The notes below the pieces were generated by a model that did no database searches, was not told where the DNA came from, and saw only the letters and a list, made by a program, of their open reading frames with translations. The position numbers were made by a program, and so were the translations under genes. Shown here one piece after another: positions 25,179 through 34,177 of a stretch of 64,000 nt of DNA. Position 1 is the first letter of the stretch. Each line of letters begins with the position of its first letter. This DNA is from Mycolicibacterium peregrinum (GTDB lineage Bacteria > Actinomycetota > Actinomycetes > Mycobacteriales > Mycobacteriaceae): assembly GCF_001665785.1 (NCBI RefSeq), contig NZ_LZSO01000038.1, positions 62,001-126,000 on the forward strand. Reading direction: 5' to 3'.

Positions 25179-27467
25179 TCAGCGTTGCCGGATCACCGGC
25201 GGTTCATGTGCCCGCACCGGGGGGAGGACTCCATCGAACTTCTCGACCTGCACCAGCACATGCGCGCCGGTGCAGCCATGTGCCAGCGACGAGGTCCCGA
25301 CGTCGTCGGTGAACACGTTGGGATTGCCGTGCACACACATCGAATCAGGATCTGACGGTTCGGCCGGGTCGTACCACGCTCCGGTCGGCAGCTGCACCAC
25401 CGACGGGCGCAACCGGTCGTCGATCGTCACCCCGGCCAGGCACGCCCCACGGTCGTTGAACACCCGCACCACGTCACCGTCTGCGAGCCCGCGGGCCGAG
25501 GCGTCATCGGGGTGGATGCGGATCGGTTCGCGCCCTTGTACTTTCGATGCCTGACTGGTGGCGCCGCCGTCGAGTTGGCTGTGCAGGCGGGTTGCGGGCT
25601 GATTGGCCAGCAGATGCAACGGATAGCGGGCGGCCCGCTCTCCGCCGAGCCACTCGGTCGGCTCGTACCAGCGGGGGTGGCCGGCGCAGTCGTCGTAGCC
25701 GAACCCGTCGATGGTCTGCGAGAAGATCTCGATGCGCCCGCTTGGCGTGGCCAGCCGGTGCCCGACCGGATCGGCCCGGAAATCGGCCAGCAGCGTCAGC
25801 CCCGGTTCGGTGGGTAACCGCAGGTGACCCGCAGCCCAGAATTCGTCGAACCCGGGCACCTCGAAATCCAGCCCGGCAGACCACTTTTCGTACATATGGA
25901 CGAGCCACTGCCGTGCTGTGCGGCCCTCGGTGAACTGCTCACCGAAACCGAGCCGCTCGGCCAGGGCGGAGAACGTCGTGTAGTCGTCTCGGGAGTCGCC
26001 GTACGGCGGGGTCAGTGCGGGCATGGCGACCAGCAGCGGGTCATTGCGCGAACCCGAGTAGTCCTCGCGCTCATAGGCGGTGGTCGAGGGCACGACGATG
26101 TCGGCGTGCTTGGCCATCGCCGTCCAGTACGGGTCGTGCACCACGATGGTGTCCACCCGGGAGAAGGCCCGGCGCAACCTCGGAATGTTCTGGTGGTGGT
26201 GGAACGGGTTGCCGCCGGCCCAGTACACGCACCTGATGTCGGGGTAGGTCAGGTGCAGTCCGGTGTAATCGAACGGCTGTCCGGGGTGCAGCAGCATGTC
26301 GGTGACGGCCGCGACGGGGATGAAGGTCTGCACCGGATTGTGGCCCTGTGGCAGCGCGGGCAGGCCGCAGCGCAGCGGCGGCAACCCCGGCTCGTTCATC
26401 GACCCGTAGCCGTGCCCGAAACCTCCTCCGGGCACACCGATCTGGCCCAGCATGGCCGCCAGGGTCAGGCCCATCCAGGGCGCCTGCTCGCCGTGCCGGA
26501 TCCGCTGCAACGACCAGCTGACGGTGACCAGGGTGCGGGAGGCCGCCATCAGCCTGGCCAGGTCCACGAGCTCGCCGGCGGGCAGGCCGCTGAGCGCCGA
26601 CGCCCACTGCGGGCTCTTGGCGACTCCGTCGTCGCGGCCCAACAGGTAGCGCTCGAACCGCTGGTATCCGGTGCAGTGCGTGTCGAGGAAATCGAGATCG
26701 GCCAGTCCCTCGGTGGCCAGCACGTAGGCCAGAGCGAGCATCACCGCGACATCGGTGCCGGGGACCGGGGCCAGCCATCGGCAGTCGCCCTCGACGTCGT
26801 CACGAAGCGGGCTCAGTGACACGATCTTCCCGCCGCGCTCACGCATCCGGCGCAGCGCGTCGCGGGCCGGATGTGCCGTGGTGCCACCGTGATTGATGCC
26901 GGTGTTCTTCAGCGCCAGACCGCCGAAGCACACCAGCAGATCGGTGTGCTCGGTGATGACCTCCCAGTCGGTGGAGCGCTTGAACAGATCATCATGGGTT
27001 CCGACCACCCGGGGCATGATGACCCCGGTCGCGCCCAGGCTGTAGGAATGGCGGGAAGACGTATAGCCGCCGAGCATCTTCAGAAAGCGGTGCACCTGGC
27101 TCTGCGCGTGGTGGAAGCGTCCGGCGCTGGCCCACCCATAGGAGCCGCCGTAGATTGCCTCGTTGCCATGGGTGTCGACGACTCGGCGCAGCTCCTCGGC
27201 CAGCAACTCGGTGAGCTCGTCCCAGGAGACCGCGACGTACTCGTCGGCGCCCCGTTCCGTACTGGGACCGGGGCCGTCGCGCAGCCAGCCGCGTCGCACT
27301 GCGGGCCCGGCGATACGGGCGCGGTGCCGGATCGAGCCCGCGAGGTTTCCGAGCAACGGAGAGGGATCGGTGTCACCGTCCATCGGGGTGACGGCTGCGA
27401 TGTCGCCGTCGGCGACGTTCGCGGTGAAGGCGCCCCAGTGCGCGAGGCTCATGGGGGACCGGGGCAT
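25179..27467 (-). CDS. molybdopterin oxidoreductase, biotin-/S-oxide reductase (BisC/TorA) family
   Basis: A 762-residue bis-MGD enzyme without an N-terminal Fe-S motif or Tat signal, as in cytoplasmic biotin sulfoxide reductase. The family serine ligand to molybdenum is in RHSYSLGATGVI. Other signatures are GGSYGWASAGRFHHAQ, VYWAGGNPFHHHQN, and the C-terminal NQPATRLHSQLD. It probably reduces oxidised biotin or methionine sulfoxide. Single gene, divergent from fadE20. Confidence 0.9.
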   Translation of the reverse strand: MPRSPMSLAHWGAFTANVADGDIAAVTPMDGDTDPSPLLGNLAGSIRHRARIAGPAVRRGWLRDGPGPSTERGADEYVAVSWDELTELLAEELRRVVDTHGNEAIYGGSYGWASAGRFHHAQSQVHRFLKMLGGYTSSRHSYSLGATGVIMPRVVGTHDDLFKRSTDWEVITEHTDLLVCFGGLALKNTGINHGGTTAHPARDALRRMRERGGKIVSLSPLRDDVEGDCRWLAPVPGTDVAVMLALAYVLATEGLADLDFLDTHCTGYQRFERYLLGRDDGVAKSPQWASALSGLPAGELVDLARLMAASRTLVTVSWSLQRIRHGEQAPWMGLTLAAMLGQIGVPGGGFGHGYGSMNEPGLPPLRCGLPALPQGHNPVQTFIPVAAVTDMLLHPGQPFDYTGLHLTYPDIRCVYWAGGNPFHHHQNIPRLRRAFSRVDTIVVHDPYWTAMAKHADIVVPSTTAYEREDYSGSRNDPLLVAMPALTPPYGDSRDDYTTFSALAERLGFGEQFTEGRTARQWLVHMYEKWSAGLDFEVPGFDEFWAAGHLRLPTEPGLTLLADFRADPVGHRLATPSGRIEIFSQTIDGFGYDDCAGHPRWYEPTEWLGGERAARYPLHLLANQPATRLHSQLDGGATSQASKVQGREPIRIHPDDASARGLADGDVVRVFNDRGACLAGVTIDDRLRPSVVQLPTGAWYDPAEPSDPDSMCVHGNPNVFTDDVGTSSLAHGCTGAHVLVQVEKFDGVLPPVRAHEPPVIRQR

Positions 27468-27507
27468 GAGCAGAGTTTACGGGCGGTACCCACCCTCCCC
27501 AGGGCTG

Positions 27508-27525
27508 ACCAACCACCCGGTTGGT
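27508..27525. promoter_or_regulatory. inverted repeat, candidate TetR-type operator before fadE20
   Basis: ACCAACC-ACCC-GGTTGGT is a perfect 7-bp inverted repeat with a 4-bp spacer, 44 bp before the fadE20 ATG and 41 bp from the divergent reductase start. Its form resembles sites of TetR-family regulators of fatty acid genes. The regulator is not in the window as far as I can tell. Confidence 0.6.
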
Positions 27526-27568
27526 ATAGGTTGACCCCAACTCAGTAACCAGTACCGGAGGTCACACC

Positions 27569-28729
27569 ATGGGCAGTGTTGTGAAGTACGACCGCACGTT
27601 GTTCGAGCCCGAACACGACTTGTTCCGCGAGTCGTACCGGGCGTTTTTGGACAAACATGTCGCGCCGTTCCACGACCAGTGGGAGAAGGACAAGATCGTC
27701 GACCGTGGGGTCTGGCTCGAGGCGGGTAAGCAGGGCTTTCTCGGGATGGCGGTGCCCGAGGAGTACGGCGGCGGCGGCAACGACGACTTCCGGTACAACA
27801 CGATCGTCTGTGAGGAGACCGTCGCCGGTCGCTACAGCGGCATCGGCTTCAGCCTGCACAACGACGTCGTCGCGCCGTACCTGCTCCGGCTGGCCAACGA
27901 GGAGCAGAAGCAGCGTTGGCTGCCCAAGTTCTGCACGGGCGAATTGATCACGGCGATCGCAATGACCGAACCGGGCACCGGTAGCGACCTGCAGGGCATC
28001 AAGACCCGTGCGGTGCGCGACGGTGACCACTACGTCCTCAACGGGTCCAAGACCTTCATCACCAACGGCATCAACTCCGATCTGGTGATCGTCGTCGCCC
28101 AGACCGACCCGGAGAAGGGCGCTCTCGGCTTCTCTCTGCTGGTGGTCGAGCGCGGGATGGAGGGCTTCGAGCGGGGCCGGCACCTGGACAAGATCGGTCT
28201 GGACGCCCAGGACACCGCCGAGCTGTCGTTCACCGACGTCAAGGTTCCGGTCGAGAACCTGCTCGGCGAGGAAGGTCAGGGTTTCGTCTACCTGATGCAG
28301 AACCTGCCGCAGGAGCGCATCTCGATCGCGATCATGGCCGCCGCGGCGATGGAGGCGGTGCTGGAGCAGACCGTGCAGTACACCAAGGAGCGCAAGGCGT
28401 TCGGCAAGCCGATCGGCAGCTTCCAGAACAGCCGGTTCCTCCTGGCCGAACTGGCGACCGAGGCCACCGTGGTCCGGATGATGGTCGACGAGTTCATCCG
28501 GTTGCACCTCGACGAGAAGCTCACCGTGGAGCAGGCCGCGATGGCGAAGTGGTACTCGACCGAGAAGCAGGTGGAGCTCATCGACCGCTGCCTGCAACTG
28601 CACGGCGGTTACGGCTACATGCGTGAGTACCCGGTCGCCCGGGCCTACCTGGATGCCCGAGTGCAGACCATTTACGGCGGCACCACCGAGATCATGAAGG
28701 AGATCATCGGTCGCGGGCTGGGTGTCTAA
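27569..28729 (+). CDS. fadE20: acyl-CoA dehydrogenase FadE20
   Basis: FAD enzyme for the first oxidation of fatty acyl-CoA. 386 residues. The FAD/substrate signature AMTEPGTGSDLQGIKT and C-terminal LHGGYGYMREYP are clear. The region matches long-chain acyl-CoA dehydrogenase: the late catalytic Glu position reads YGGT, and the base is instead Glu249 in LPQERI, as in LCAD. GGAGG precedes the ATG. A strong terminator follows. Corresponds to Rv2724c. Confidence 0.95.
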   Translation: MGSVVKYDRTLFEPEHDLFRESYRAFLDKHVAPFHDQWEKDKIVDRGVWLEAGKQGFLGMAVPEEYGGGGNDDFRYNTIVCEETVAGRYSGIGFSLHNDVVAPYLLRLANEEQKQRWLPKFCTGELITAIAMTEPGTGSDLQGIKTRAVRDGDHYVLNGSKTFITNGINSDLVIVVAQTDPEKGALGFSLLVVERGMEGFERGRHLDKIGLDAQDTAELSFTDVKVPVENLLGEEGQGFVYLMQNLPQERISIAIMAAAAMEAVLEQTVQYTKERKAFGKPIGSFQNSRFLLAELATEATVVRMMVDEFIRLHLDEKLTVEQAAMAKWYSTEKQVELIDRCLQLHGGYGYMREYPVARAYLDARVQTIYGGTTEIMKEIIGRGLGV

Positions 28730-28772
28730 CGGGCCGATCGGGCCCGATTTATCCGGATATTCGTCCAGAAAA

Positions 28773-28814
28773 GCCCAAATCTGGGTCTTCGGACCCAGAT
28801 ATTGGGCCTTTTTT
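28773..28814 (+). terminator. strong intrinsic terminator after fadE20
   Basis: A long stem (GCCCAA, TCTGGGTC / GACCCAGA, TTGGGC, with a small internal bulge) closed by a TTCG tetraloop and followed by six or more T residues. This classic rho-independent form is rare in mycobacteria. Confidence 0.92.
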
Positions 28815-28917
28815 GGTCATGATCGGCCACGTTCCTTGGTTATCGTCACGTGCTGACGCAAAGTTGTCCGGGCGGGACATTTCTAAGAAAACTTTGCCGA
28901 ACGAGCGGGGAGGGCGC

Positions 28918-31218
28918 ATGACTAGGCCGGGAGCGAGGCTGAACGCGGCCGTGTGGCGGTTGGCGGTCGGCCTGCTCGCACTCGCAGTCGCTGCTTTGGT
29001 GGTGCCCGGGGTGGCTTCGGCCACCCCGGAGTCGGATGCCGACGCCGCGGTCACCGCCGCTTGGGAGGCCAACGGGGGAGACGGCGGCCCACTCGGGCCG
29101 CGGCAGGGTGGCGTGTACGCGGTGGGTTCTGGCTTTGCGCAGAACTTCTCCGGCGGCAAGATGTTCTTCACCCCGGCAACCGGCGCGCACTTCATGCAGG
29201 GCGCAATCCTGGACAAGTACGAGTCGCTGGGCGGCCCGGCCGACGGCGACATGGGATTTCCCACCATCGACGAGGGCGCCGGACGTGCCGCGGACAGCCG
29301 CAACTCGACGTTGAGTGCGCCTGACAACCCGGTCATCTTCTGGACTCCGTCCACCGGCGCCCGGGTGGTGCGGGGCGCCATCAACGCCGCATGGGACAAG
29401 CTCGGCGGCTCCGCGGGAGTACTGGGCGTCCCCTCCGACGACGAGACGTTCGACGGCGACGTGATCTCCCAGAAGTTCACCGGCGGCGAGATCTCCTGGA
29501 ACCGCAAGACCAAGGCGTTCACCACGGTGCCGCCGGAGCTGGCCGATCAGCTGGCCGGTCTGGACGTACCGTCGGATCCCGCCTCGGCGATCGCCGCCGC
29601 GCGTCGCGAGGCGGGCGGGGCGATGGGACCTCTGGGAGCCAAGGACGGCGACCAGTATCCGATCGGCGACGGTGGATTCGGCCAGAATTACGTCGGCGGC
29701 AAGATCTTCTACAGCCCGGCCACCGGGGCCAACGCCATCACCGGACAGCTGCTCGAAAAGTACGAAAGCGTCGGTGGCCCGGAAGGCGATCTTGGCTTCC
29801 CGACCGCCGGCGAGTCCGAGGGCGGGTTGGGCCCCAACAGCCGGATCAGCACCTTCGCCGCAGCCGACAACCCCGTCATCTTCTGGACTCCCGACTACGG
29901 CGCGGTGATCGTGCGGGGCGCGATGAACGCGGCCTGGGAGAAGCTCGGAGGCGCCAAGGGTGCGCTGGGCGCCCCGATGGCAGACCAGACCGAAGACGGC
30001 GGTGTCATCAGTCAGCGGTTCAGCGGGGGAGCGATCTCGTGGGACCGCGACGCCAACAAGTTCACCACCGAGCCGTCGAAACTCGCCTCCGAATTGAGCG
30101 GCCTGCAGGTTCCTGGACTCGACCAGGCCCCGGCGGCCGGTCCGCAGCCCTCCGACGCGGACAGCAAGAAGCCGTTCTCCTGGCACTGGAGCTGGTGGTG
30201 GCTGATCGCGGTGATCCCGGTCGTGTTGCTCGCCGGGTTGATCGTGGGTGCCGCGCTGTGGCACCGACGCCGCGCCGGTGGCGATGACGACTTCGACCAT
30301 GATCCGTTCGACGACGACTACGACGGTGGACCGGGAGATTCGTCCTACGACGAGGGTCGATATGACGACGCGCGCTACGGTTCGCGAGGGTACGACCACG
30401 ATGACTACCGCGACGGCAGTGGCGCCGACGCGGCCAACGGCTACGGGCCGAGCGCCGCGTACGGCGAGGCCGCGACGGCACGGTTCGCCGGGCCGGCCGA
30501 GGAATCTGGCGCGGCGTCTCCGTACGACGGCCCCACCGATATCGCCATTCCGGTCAGTCAATGGGCCGCTCCGCACGGATCGGCCGGTGGCTACGGGGCG
30601 CCGGGCGAGGAGGAGGAACCGCCGGAGGATTCCTCGCGACTGGTCGGGGAGCAGGGCTTCGACGACTATGACGACGAGGACGATTTCGAAGACGACTATG
30701 AAGATGACGACTTCGAGGACGACGACTTCGACGACGAGGATCTCGATACGCCCATCGACGCCGACTTCGAGGAGGTCGCCGAGGGCGACGACGTCGACGA
30801 CGTCGAAGCGGAACTCGTGGACGAGGACCTGGCGGATACCGGGTCAATGCCCGGCCCGGTAGGCGCAGTGCGTGAGGTTCAGGGTTTCGCGGGGCTGGGC
30901 GGCCTGACGGTGCCGAGCGATCAGGACAACGTCGACACCGCGCCGACCCGTGTCATCACCGAGGCCGAGGCCTACAGCAGCGAGGCGCACAGTGGGCGCC
31001 ACGCCGCCATCGAACTCGATGAGATACCGAGTGCCACCGCCATCCATCTGCCGTTGGAGGACCCACACCGCGCGCCGGAGGGTTATCCGATCAAGGCGGA
31101 CACGAAGTCCGGCCGGTATTGGGCACCCGACAGCAGCGAGTACGACGACGCAGTGGCCGAGATCTGGTTCGCCAGTGAGGAATTCGCCCGCACGAACGGG
31201 TTCGTGCGCACGGACTGA
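28918..31218 (+). CDS. LGFP-repeat membrane protein with acidic tail (Rv2721c-like)
   Basis: A 766-residue protein. Signal peptide at residues 1-38 (ends GVASA). Then four or more LGFP-type repeats (MGFPTIDEG, LGVPSDDET, LGFPTAGES, LGAPMADQT), which are thought to tether proteins to the mycolate wall. A membrane span follows near residues 425-447 (WWWLIAVIPVVLLAGLIVGA). The remaining 300 residues are very acidic (runs of Asp/Glu, residues 450-640), ending in a conserved APDSSEYDDAVAEIWFASEE segment. It lies beside lexA as Rv2721c does. A GGGAGGG ribosome site precedes ATG 28918. Confidence 0.9.
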   Translation: MTRPGARLNAAVWRLAVGLLALAVAALVVPGVASATPESDADAAVTAAWEANGGDGGPLGPRQGGVYAVGSGFAQNFSGGKMFFTPATGAHFMQGAILDKYESLGGPADGDMGFPTIDEGAGRAADSRNSTLSAPDNPVIFWTPSTGARVVRGAINAAWDKLGGSAGVLGVPSDDETFDGDVISQKFTGGEISWNRKTKAFTTVPPELADQLAGLDVPSDPASAIAAARREAGGAMGPLGAKDGDQYPIGDGGFGQNYVGGKIFYSPATGANAITGQLLEKYESVGGPEGDLGFPTAGESEGGLGPNSRISTFAAADNPVIFWTPDYGAVIVRGAMNAAWEKLGGAKGALGAPMADQTEDGGVISQRFSGGAISWDRDANKFTTEPSKLASELSGLQVPGLDQAPAAGPQPSDADSKKPFSWHWSWWWLIAVIPVVLLAGLIVGAALWHRRRAGGDDDFDHDPFDDDYDGGPGDSSYDEGRYDDARYGSRGYDHDDYRDGSGADAANGYGPSAAYGEAATARFAGPAEESGAASPYDGPTDIAIPVSQWAAPHGSAGGYGAPGEEEEPPEDSSRLVGEQGFDDYDDEDDFEDDYEDDDFEDDDFDDEDLDTPIDADFEEVAEGDDVDDVEAELVDEDLADTGSMPGPVGAVREVQGFAGLGGLTVPSDQDNVDTAPTRVITEAEAYSSEAHSGRHAAIELDEIPSATAIHLPLEDPHRAPEGYPIKADTKSGRYWAPDSSEYDDAVAEIWFASEEFARTNGFVRTD

Positions 31219-31226
31219 GGACAGTG

Positions 31227-31258
31227 GGGCCCGGCAGCTGTCAGATGCGGCCGGGCCC
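31227..31258. terminator. bidirectional terminator between LGFP gene and lexA
   Basis: Perfect 9-bp arms GGGCCCGGC / GCCGGGCCC with a 14-base loop, in the 48 bp between two convergent genes. No U tract. Confidence 0.7.
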
Positions 31259-31266
31259 TCTCCTGG

Positions 31267-31989
31267 TCAGATCTTGCGGATCACGGTGACGACCTTGCCG
31301 AGCACCGCTGCGTCGTTGCCCGGGATCGGGTCGTACGCGGGGTTGTGCGGCATCAGCCAGACCTGACCGCGGGTCCGCTTGAACGTCTTGACCGTGGCCT
31401 CGCCGTCGATCATGGCTGCCACGATGTCGCCGTTGTCGGCCACGCTCTGCTGGCGTACCACCACCCAGTCGCCGTCACAGATGGCGGCATCGACCATCGA
31501 GTCGCCGACGACCTTGAGCAGGAACAGCGAGCCCTCGCCGACCAATTCGCGGGGCAGCGGGAAGACGTCCTCGACGGCCTGCTCGGCCAGGATGGGGCCG
31601 CCTGCGGCGATACGTCCGAGCACAGGCACGAATGTCGGCTCGGGTAGCGCGTCCGAGCCGGCCACGTCGGTGGACACCAGTGCTGCGGCCGTCGGGTCGT
31701 CGGCGCCGCGCACGTCGACGGCCCGCGGGCGGTTGGGATCGCGGCGCAGGTAGCCCTTGCGTTCCAGGGTGCGCAACTGATGGGCGACCGACGAGGTCGA
31801 GGTCAATCCGACCGCATCACCGATCTCACGGATGCTGGGCGGGTAGCCGCGAGTGGTCACCGACGCGCGGATCACGTCGAGAATGGTGCGTTGCCGGTCG
31901 GTGAGGCCGCCCTCGGCCCGGCGTGGGCCCGCGCCGTCCGATCCGGCCGGGCTTTCGGTGTTGCCGTCCCTGCTGCGGTCGTCGCTCAT
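31267..31989 (-). CDS. lexA: SOS repressor LexA
   Basis: 240 residues starting MSDDRSRDGNTES at ATG 31989; the longer frame upstream runs through the operator region and is rejected. N-terminal winged helix (residues 28-95, with TSTSSVAHQLRTLERKGYL as recognition part). The self-cleavage site is Ala129-Gly130 in RIAAGGPI, and the catalytic dyad is Ser164 (VGDSM) and Lys201 (ATVKTF). Divergent from chiZ, with SOS boxes in the 242-bp gap. Confidence 0.98.
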   Translation of the reverse strand: MSDDRSRDGNTESPAGSDGAGPRRAEGGLTDRQRTILDVIRASVTTRGYPPSIREIGDAVGLTSTSSVAHQLRTLERKGYLRRDPNRPRAVDVRGADDPTAAALVSTDVAGSDALPEPTFVPVLGRIAAGGPILAEQAVEDVFPLPRELVGEGSLFLLKVVGDSMVDAAICDGDWVVVRQQSVADNGDIVAAMIDGEATVKTFKRTRGQVWLMPHNPAYDPIPGNDAAVLGKVVTVIRKI

Positions 31990-32010
31990 GGGGCCGAATG
32001 TAGTCCCTGA

Positions 32011-32037
32011 TCGAACATTAATCAAACATGTGTTCGA
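32011..32037. promoter_or_regulatory. SOS box(es) upstream of lexA
   Basis: TCAAAC-ATGT-GTTCGA (32022-32037) matches the SOS box TCGAAC-N4-GTTCGA with one mismatch and lies 33 bp before the lexA ATG. An additional half-site TCGAAC is at 32011-32016. Expected to give lexA autoregulation. Confidence 0.85.
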
Positions 32038-32115
32038 CGCGTGTTGCGGGCGTGTCTGCTGGTGGGGCGCATGGGGTGGCGATTCGGGGCTGTGTGCGGG
32101 GTCGGTGGCCGGAAC

Positions 32116-32138
32116 TTGTCGGTGCCCTGTTCTATCGT
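32116..32138 (+). promoter_or_regulatory. PafBC-type damage promoter of chiZ
   Basis: TTGTCGGTG, 8 bp, TATCGT: the same LexA-independent damage promoter as at recA, and the first 14 bases are identical in both. It lies 94 bp before the chiZ ATG. Confidence 0.85.
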
Positions 32139-32149
32139 TTGGCAACAGT

Positions 32150-32165
32150 TCGATCACATGTTCTA
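32150..32165. promoter_or_regulatory. SOS box upstream of chiZ
   Basis: TCGATC-ACAT-GTTCTA, two mismatches from the SOS consensus, just downstream of the chiZ damage promoter. LexA bound here would block that promoter. Further GTTCGAAC-like sequence lies near 32190. Confidence 0.6.
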
Positions 32166-32231
32166 TCAATCGAACACCTGAGCGAGTATGTTCGAACACA
32201 AGAGCGAAAGAGTCCACCGAAAGGCAGTCAG

Positions 32232-32786
32232 ATGGCGATCATCGATATCCCCGCCGATAGCCGTTCCCGCGCTGTTCGGGCCGTGCGGCAGTCCTCACCG
32301 CAGCGGGCCCGGGTCCGGGGCGCCGCAGGCACCGCGGGTGCCGCAGGTACCAAGGGCAGCGCCACCTTCGGTACCGGTGTGGCCCGGCCGGTGCGCCGGG
32401 TGCAGCGGGTGCAGCGCCCGGGCCACGCCCGCCCTGCCGCCGGCGCGGTCCACTATCGCGGAACCGGTGTGCTGATGTCGCGGGCGTCGCACCGCAGCCG
32501 GCCCATCACGCCGCTGACGACGGTGTTGCTGGCCCTGGTCGCCGCCGGTATCACGGTGTGGCTCGGCCTGGTGGCGCAACTCGGTGGGGTGATGGGGGCG
32601 GAGAACCCGCAGCCGGCCGAACTCGCGGTGGTCCAGGTGAAGTCAGGGGAGTCGCTGCAGCAGGTGGCACGCCGGGTCGCCCCCGATGCCCCGGTGGCCC
32701 GGGTCGTCGAGCAGATTCGTGACCTCAACCAGCTCGACTCCGCCGCGGTCGACGCCGGGCAGACACTGCTCGCGCCGGTTGGCTGA
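32232..32786 (+). CDS. chiZ: damage-inducible cell-wall protein ChiZ (LysM)
   Basis: 184-residue homologue of Rv2719c, a cell-division inhibitor/peptidoglycan hydrolase made after DNA damage. A basic, Ala/Gly/Arg-rich N-terminal half (residues 1-95), one membrane span (about 101-122), then a C-terminal LysM domain (AVVQVKSGESLQQVARR...AGQTLLAPVG). It is divergent from lexA with both SOS and PafBC elements upstream. ATG 32232 follows GAAAGG. Confidence 0.93.
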   Translation: MAIIDIPADSRSRAVRAVRQSSPQRARVRGAAGTAGAAGTKGSATFGTGVARPVRRVQRVQRPGHARPAAGAVHYRGTGVLMSRASHRSRPITPLTTVLLALVAAGITVWLGLVAQLGGVMGAENPQPAELAVVQVKSGESLQQVARRVAPDAPVARVVEQIRDLNQLDSAAVDAGQTLLAPVG

Positions 32787-32950
32787 GCAGCGCAATGTCC
32801 GCTGAATCGTCCTGGCAGGCAGCATCACTGGCCGGTGTCGGCGTGAGCACCTACATGCCATTGGACCCGGCGGTGAGTCTGCCGAGGGCATCGCGGGTAC
32901 GCTCAAGGGCGCTCGAACTACTTGTCCGGCGGCATGACGAAGGAGCGGTA

Positions 32951-33406
32951 ATGCATTGTCCGTTCTGTCGTCATCCTGATTCGCGTGTGGTCGATTCCCG
33001 CGAGACCGACGAGGGGCAGGCAATCCGACGCCGGCGGTCGTGCCCGGAGTGTGGACGTCGGTTCACCACTGTGGAGACCGCGGTGCTGGCTGTGGTGAAG
33101 CGCAGCGGGGTAACCGAGCCGTTCAGTCGGGAGAAGGTCATCCGCGGAGTGCGCCGGTCCTGTCAAGGCAGGCAGGTCGACGACGATGCGCTCAACGTCT
33201 TGGCGCAGAAAGTCGAGGACGCCGTCCGCGGCCTCGGCACGCCGGAGATCCCCAGCCATGAGGTCGGCTTGGCCATTCTCGGGCCGCTCCGCGAACTGGA
33301 CGAGGTCGCCTATCTGAGGTTCGCCTCGGTGTACCGGTCATTCTCCTCAGCCGAGGACTTCGAACGCGAAATCGAAGCTCTGCGGGCGCATCGCGCCGAG
33401 GCGTAG
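32951..33406 (+). CDS. nrdR: ribonucleotide reductase repressor NrdR
   Basis: ATP/dATP-sensing repressor of ribonucleotide reductase genes. 151 residues from ATG 32951, preceded by AAGGAG. The zinc ribbon MHCPFC...CPECGRRF is followed by an ATP-cone (VVKRSGVTEPFSREKVIRGV). The preceding 164 bp after chiZ hold no other ORF that I can support. Confidence 0.97.
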   Translation: MHCPFCRHPDSRVVDSRETDEGQAIRRRRSCPECGRRFTTVETAVLAVVKRSGVTEPFSREKVIRGVRRSCQGRQVDDDALNVLAQKVEDAVRGLGTPEIPSHEVGLAILGPLRELDEVAYLRFASVYRSFSSAEDFEREIEALRAHRAEA

Positions 33407-33407
33407 A

Positions 33408-34085
33408 TCAGTCCAGTTGGGTTGTGCCGTCGTTGACGACGCGACCGGCCAGACGAACCCAGCCCTCCGGACTCCAGCGGGTCTCGATCACTGAACCCTT
33501 CCCCTGGATGATCGTGAGATCCCGGCTGAGATAGTCGGTCATCCGCACCGCCGCCGATCCCGTGGCCTCGTCTTCGGGAATCCCCAGGTGTGAGGCGAAC
33601 GACCGGGATCGCAACGTGCCGCGCGCTTCGTCGCTCCAGGCCCACAAGTAGGCATCGTCGAAATCGTCGGGGTCTGCGGCAAGCACCTCGTCGACCGTGG
33701 CCAGGTCATAGATGGCGAATTCCGGGGCCCATTCCGAGCGGGCATTGACAATGGCGCGATCGTCGTCGTACTCGACCGGAAGGATCCCGGCGGGTACCCG
33801 CAATGTGTTGACCGGCAAGCCTTTTTCGCGCAGCCACCACGATGCGCCGACCGTGGGGTGTCCTGCGAACGGCAGCTCGGCGACCGGGGTGAAGATGTGG
33901 GCACTCGCGGAGTTAGCTCCCGGCTGCGGAAGGTCGATGAATACCGTTTCGCTGTAACCCAATTCGGTGGCGATCCGCTGACGGTCGTCGGGGGCGACGG
34001 TGCTGTTGTCGACCACGCCGAGCGGATTGCCGTACTTACCGTCCGGGTCGGTGAATACCCGTAACACGGTGACGTCGATGGCCAT
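33408..34085 (-). CDS. PhzF family isomerase-like protein (Rv2716-like)
   Basis: 225 residues of the diaminopimelate-epimerase fold PhzF/YddE family. Motifs: FTDPDGKYGNPLGVV at the N-terminus, GYSETVFI with the probable catalytic Glu, PFAGHPTVG and DEATGSAA. Substrate unknown. Convergent with nrdR, with only 1 bp between the stops. Confidence 0.9.
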   Translation of the reverse strand: MAIDVTVLRVFTDPDGKYGNPLGVVDNSTVAPDDRQRIATELGYSETVFIDLPQPGANSASAHIFTPVAELPFAGHPTVGASWWLREKGLPVNTLRVPAGILPVEYDDDRAIVNARSEWAPEFAIYDLATVDEVLAADPDDFDDAYLWAWSDEARGTLRSRSFASHLGIPEDEATGSAAVRMTDYLSRDLTIIQGKGSVIETRWSPEGWVRLAGRVVNDGTTQLD

Positions 34086-34177
34086 GCCCCGATGCTACGT
34101 CGCATCTGGGCGTCGCATCTGGGGCTCGCGTCTCGGGCTCGTTGCGGGACTGTCCGACCCGGTGTGGGGGGAGCGGG

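Noticed and set aside
34095..34130. Direct repeat CGTCGCATCTGGG upstream of the PhzF-like gene
   Set aside because: Simple local duplication in an intergenic gap, without operator symmetry.
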